This document shows, piece after piece, positions 63,967-64,000 of a stretch of DNA of 64,000 bases. The stretch covers positions 121,513,375 through 121,577,374 of the forward strand of contig NC_133332.1 in the NCBI RefSeq assembly GCF_042186555.1, written 5' to 3'. Numbering within the stretch: the stretch's first letter is position 1; each line of letters starts with the position of its first letter. The notes beneath the pieces were generated by a model. That model ran no database searches. It was not told where the DNA came from and saw only the letters and a list, made by a program, of their open reading frames with translations. The position numbers and the translations under genes are program-made. This DNA is from Aquarana catesbeiana. Taxonomy: Eukaryota > Chordata > Amphibia > Anura > Ranidae.

Positions 63967-64000
63967 GCCTCCTCCGGCCTCCTACCTCAAATTCTCTCGG

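Larger units (their letters stand above)
59550..64000 (+). mobile_element. DIRS-type tyrosine-recombinase retrotransposon, left part
   Basis: Terminal repeat, broken gag, reverse transcriptase remnant and RNase H in DIRS order, running off the window end before the recombinase could be seen. A MITE has inserted into gag. Several stops and at least one large deletion (gag/RT junction) show the copy is dead. Confidence 0.85.

Overview
This is vertebrate nuclear DNA, and most probably from a true frog (Ranidae or a close relative). It has long AT-rich non-coding stretches, spliced-gene architecture, and many copies of short dispersed repeats that I associate with ranid genomes: arrays of 'ggcactgat', ends reading 'aagtggttaa', and TTA/TAA- or TTAA-flanked terminal-inverted-repeat elements. 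No bacterial features, tRNA or rRNA genes or CRISPR arrays are visible. The species call is inference; the animal call is secure. Only one host coding segment is recognisable: the first coding exon of a TMT-type (teleost multiple tissue / encephalopsin-like) opsin at 12805-13150 on the + strand, ending at a clean GTAAGT donor. I recognised no later exon of it in the remaining 51 kb. Layout: 1-2.3 kb tandem and dispersed repeats; 2.4-2.8 kb a hammerhead-like Penelope 3' fragment and a small MITE; 4.7-5.8 kb a minus-strand L1/Tx1 LINE fragment; 6.0-6.5 kb a foldback; 7.3-9.75 kb a plus-strand 5'-truncated LINE; 11.2-14.05 kb two minisatellites grown from the same MITE, one on each side of the opsin exon; 14-16.8 kb a frog repeat carrying two TTAA MITEs; 17.7 kb a minisatellite; 19.1-22.1 kb four TTA/TAA-flanked MITEs, one with a foldback inside; 23-24.3 kb dispersed repeats; 24.4-25.9 kb a nearly intact Tc1 transposon; 27.7-29.3 kb a decayed Tc1 transposon; 29.35-37.8 kb a LINE split by a 7.3-kb endogenous retrovirus; 37.8-40.8 kb Penelope-like sequence with hammerhead-like motifs and a TTAA MITE inside its ORF; 41-42 kb an inverted copy of a DIRS terminal repeat; 42.7-44.1 kb a large foldback; 44.2-48.3 kb a 1733-bp tandem segmental duplication built on a 31-bp minisatellite; 49.1-50.75 kb a nested element inside that minisatellite; 52.4-58.6 kb a nearly full-length LINE inside a MITE; 59.5-64 kb the left part of a DIRS-type retrotransposon that runs off the window. 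Several nests can be read precisely. The retrovirus made a 5-bp duplication in LINE ORF2, and the LINE reading frame closes when the retrovirus and one repeat copy are removed. A TTAA MITE sits in the Penelope ORF and its removal also restores the frame. A paralogous empty site at about 23.07 kb confirms the pair of TTAA MITEs at 15 kb. The 52.6-58.5 kb LINE has a 16-bp target duplication. The items most worth a second look are the hammerhead-like motif at 38028-38093, the almost intact env gene of the retrovirus (two nonsense codons), the Tc1 transposase broken by one stop codon, and the opsin exon flanked by related minisatellites. All alignments here were made by eye, so repeat boundaries carry uncertainty of a few to tens of bases unless a target duplication is stated.
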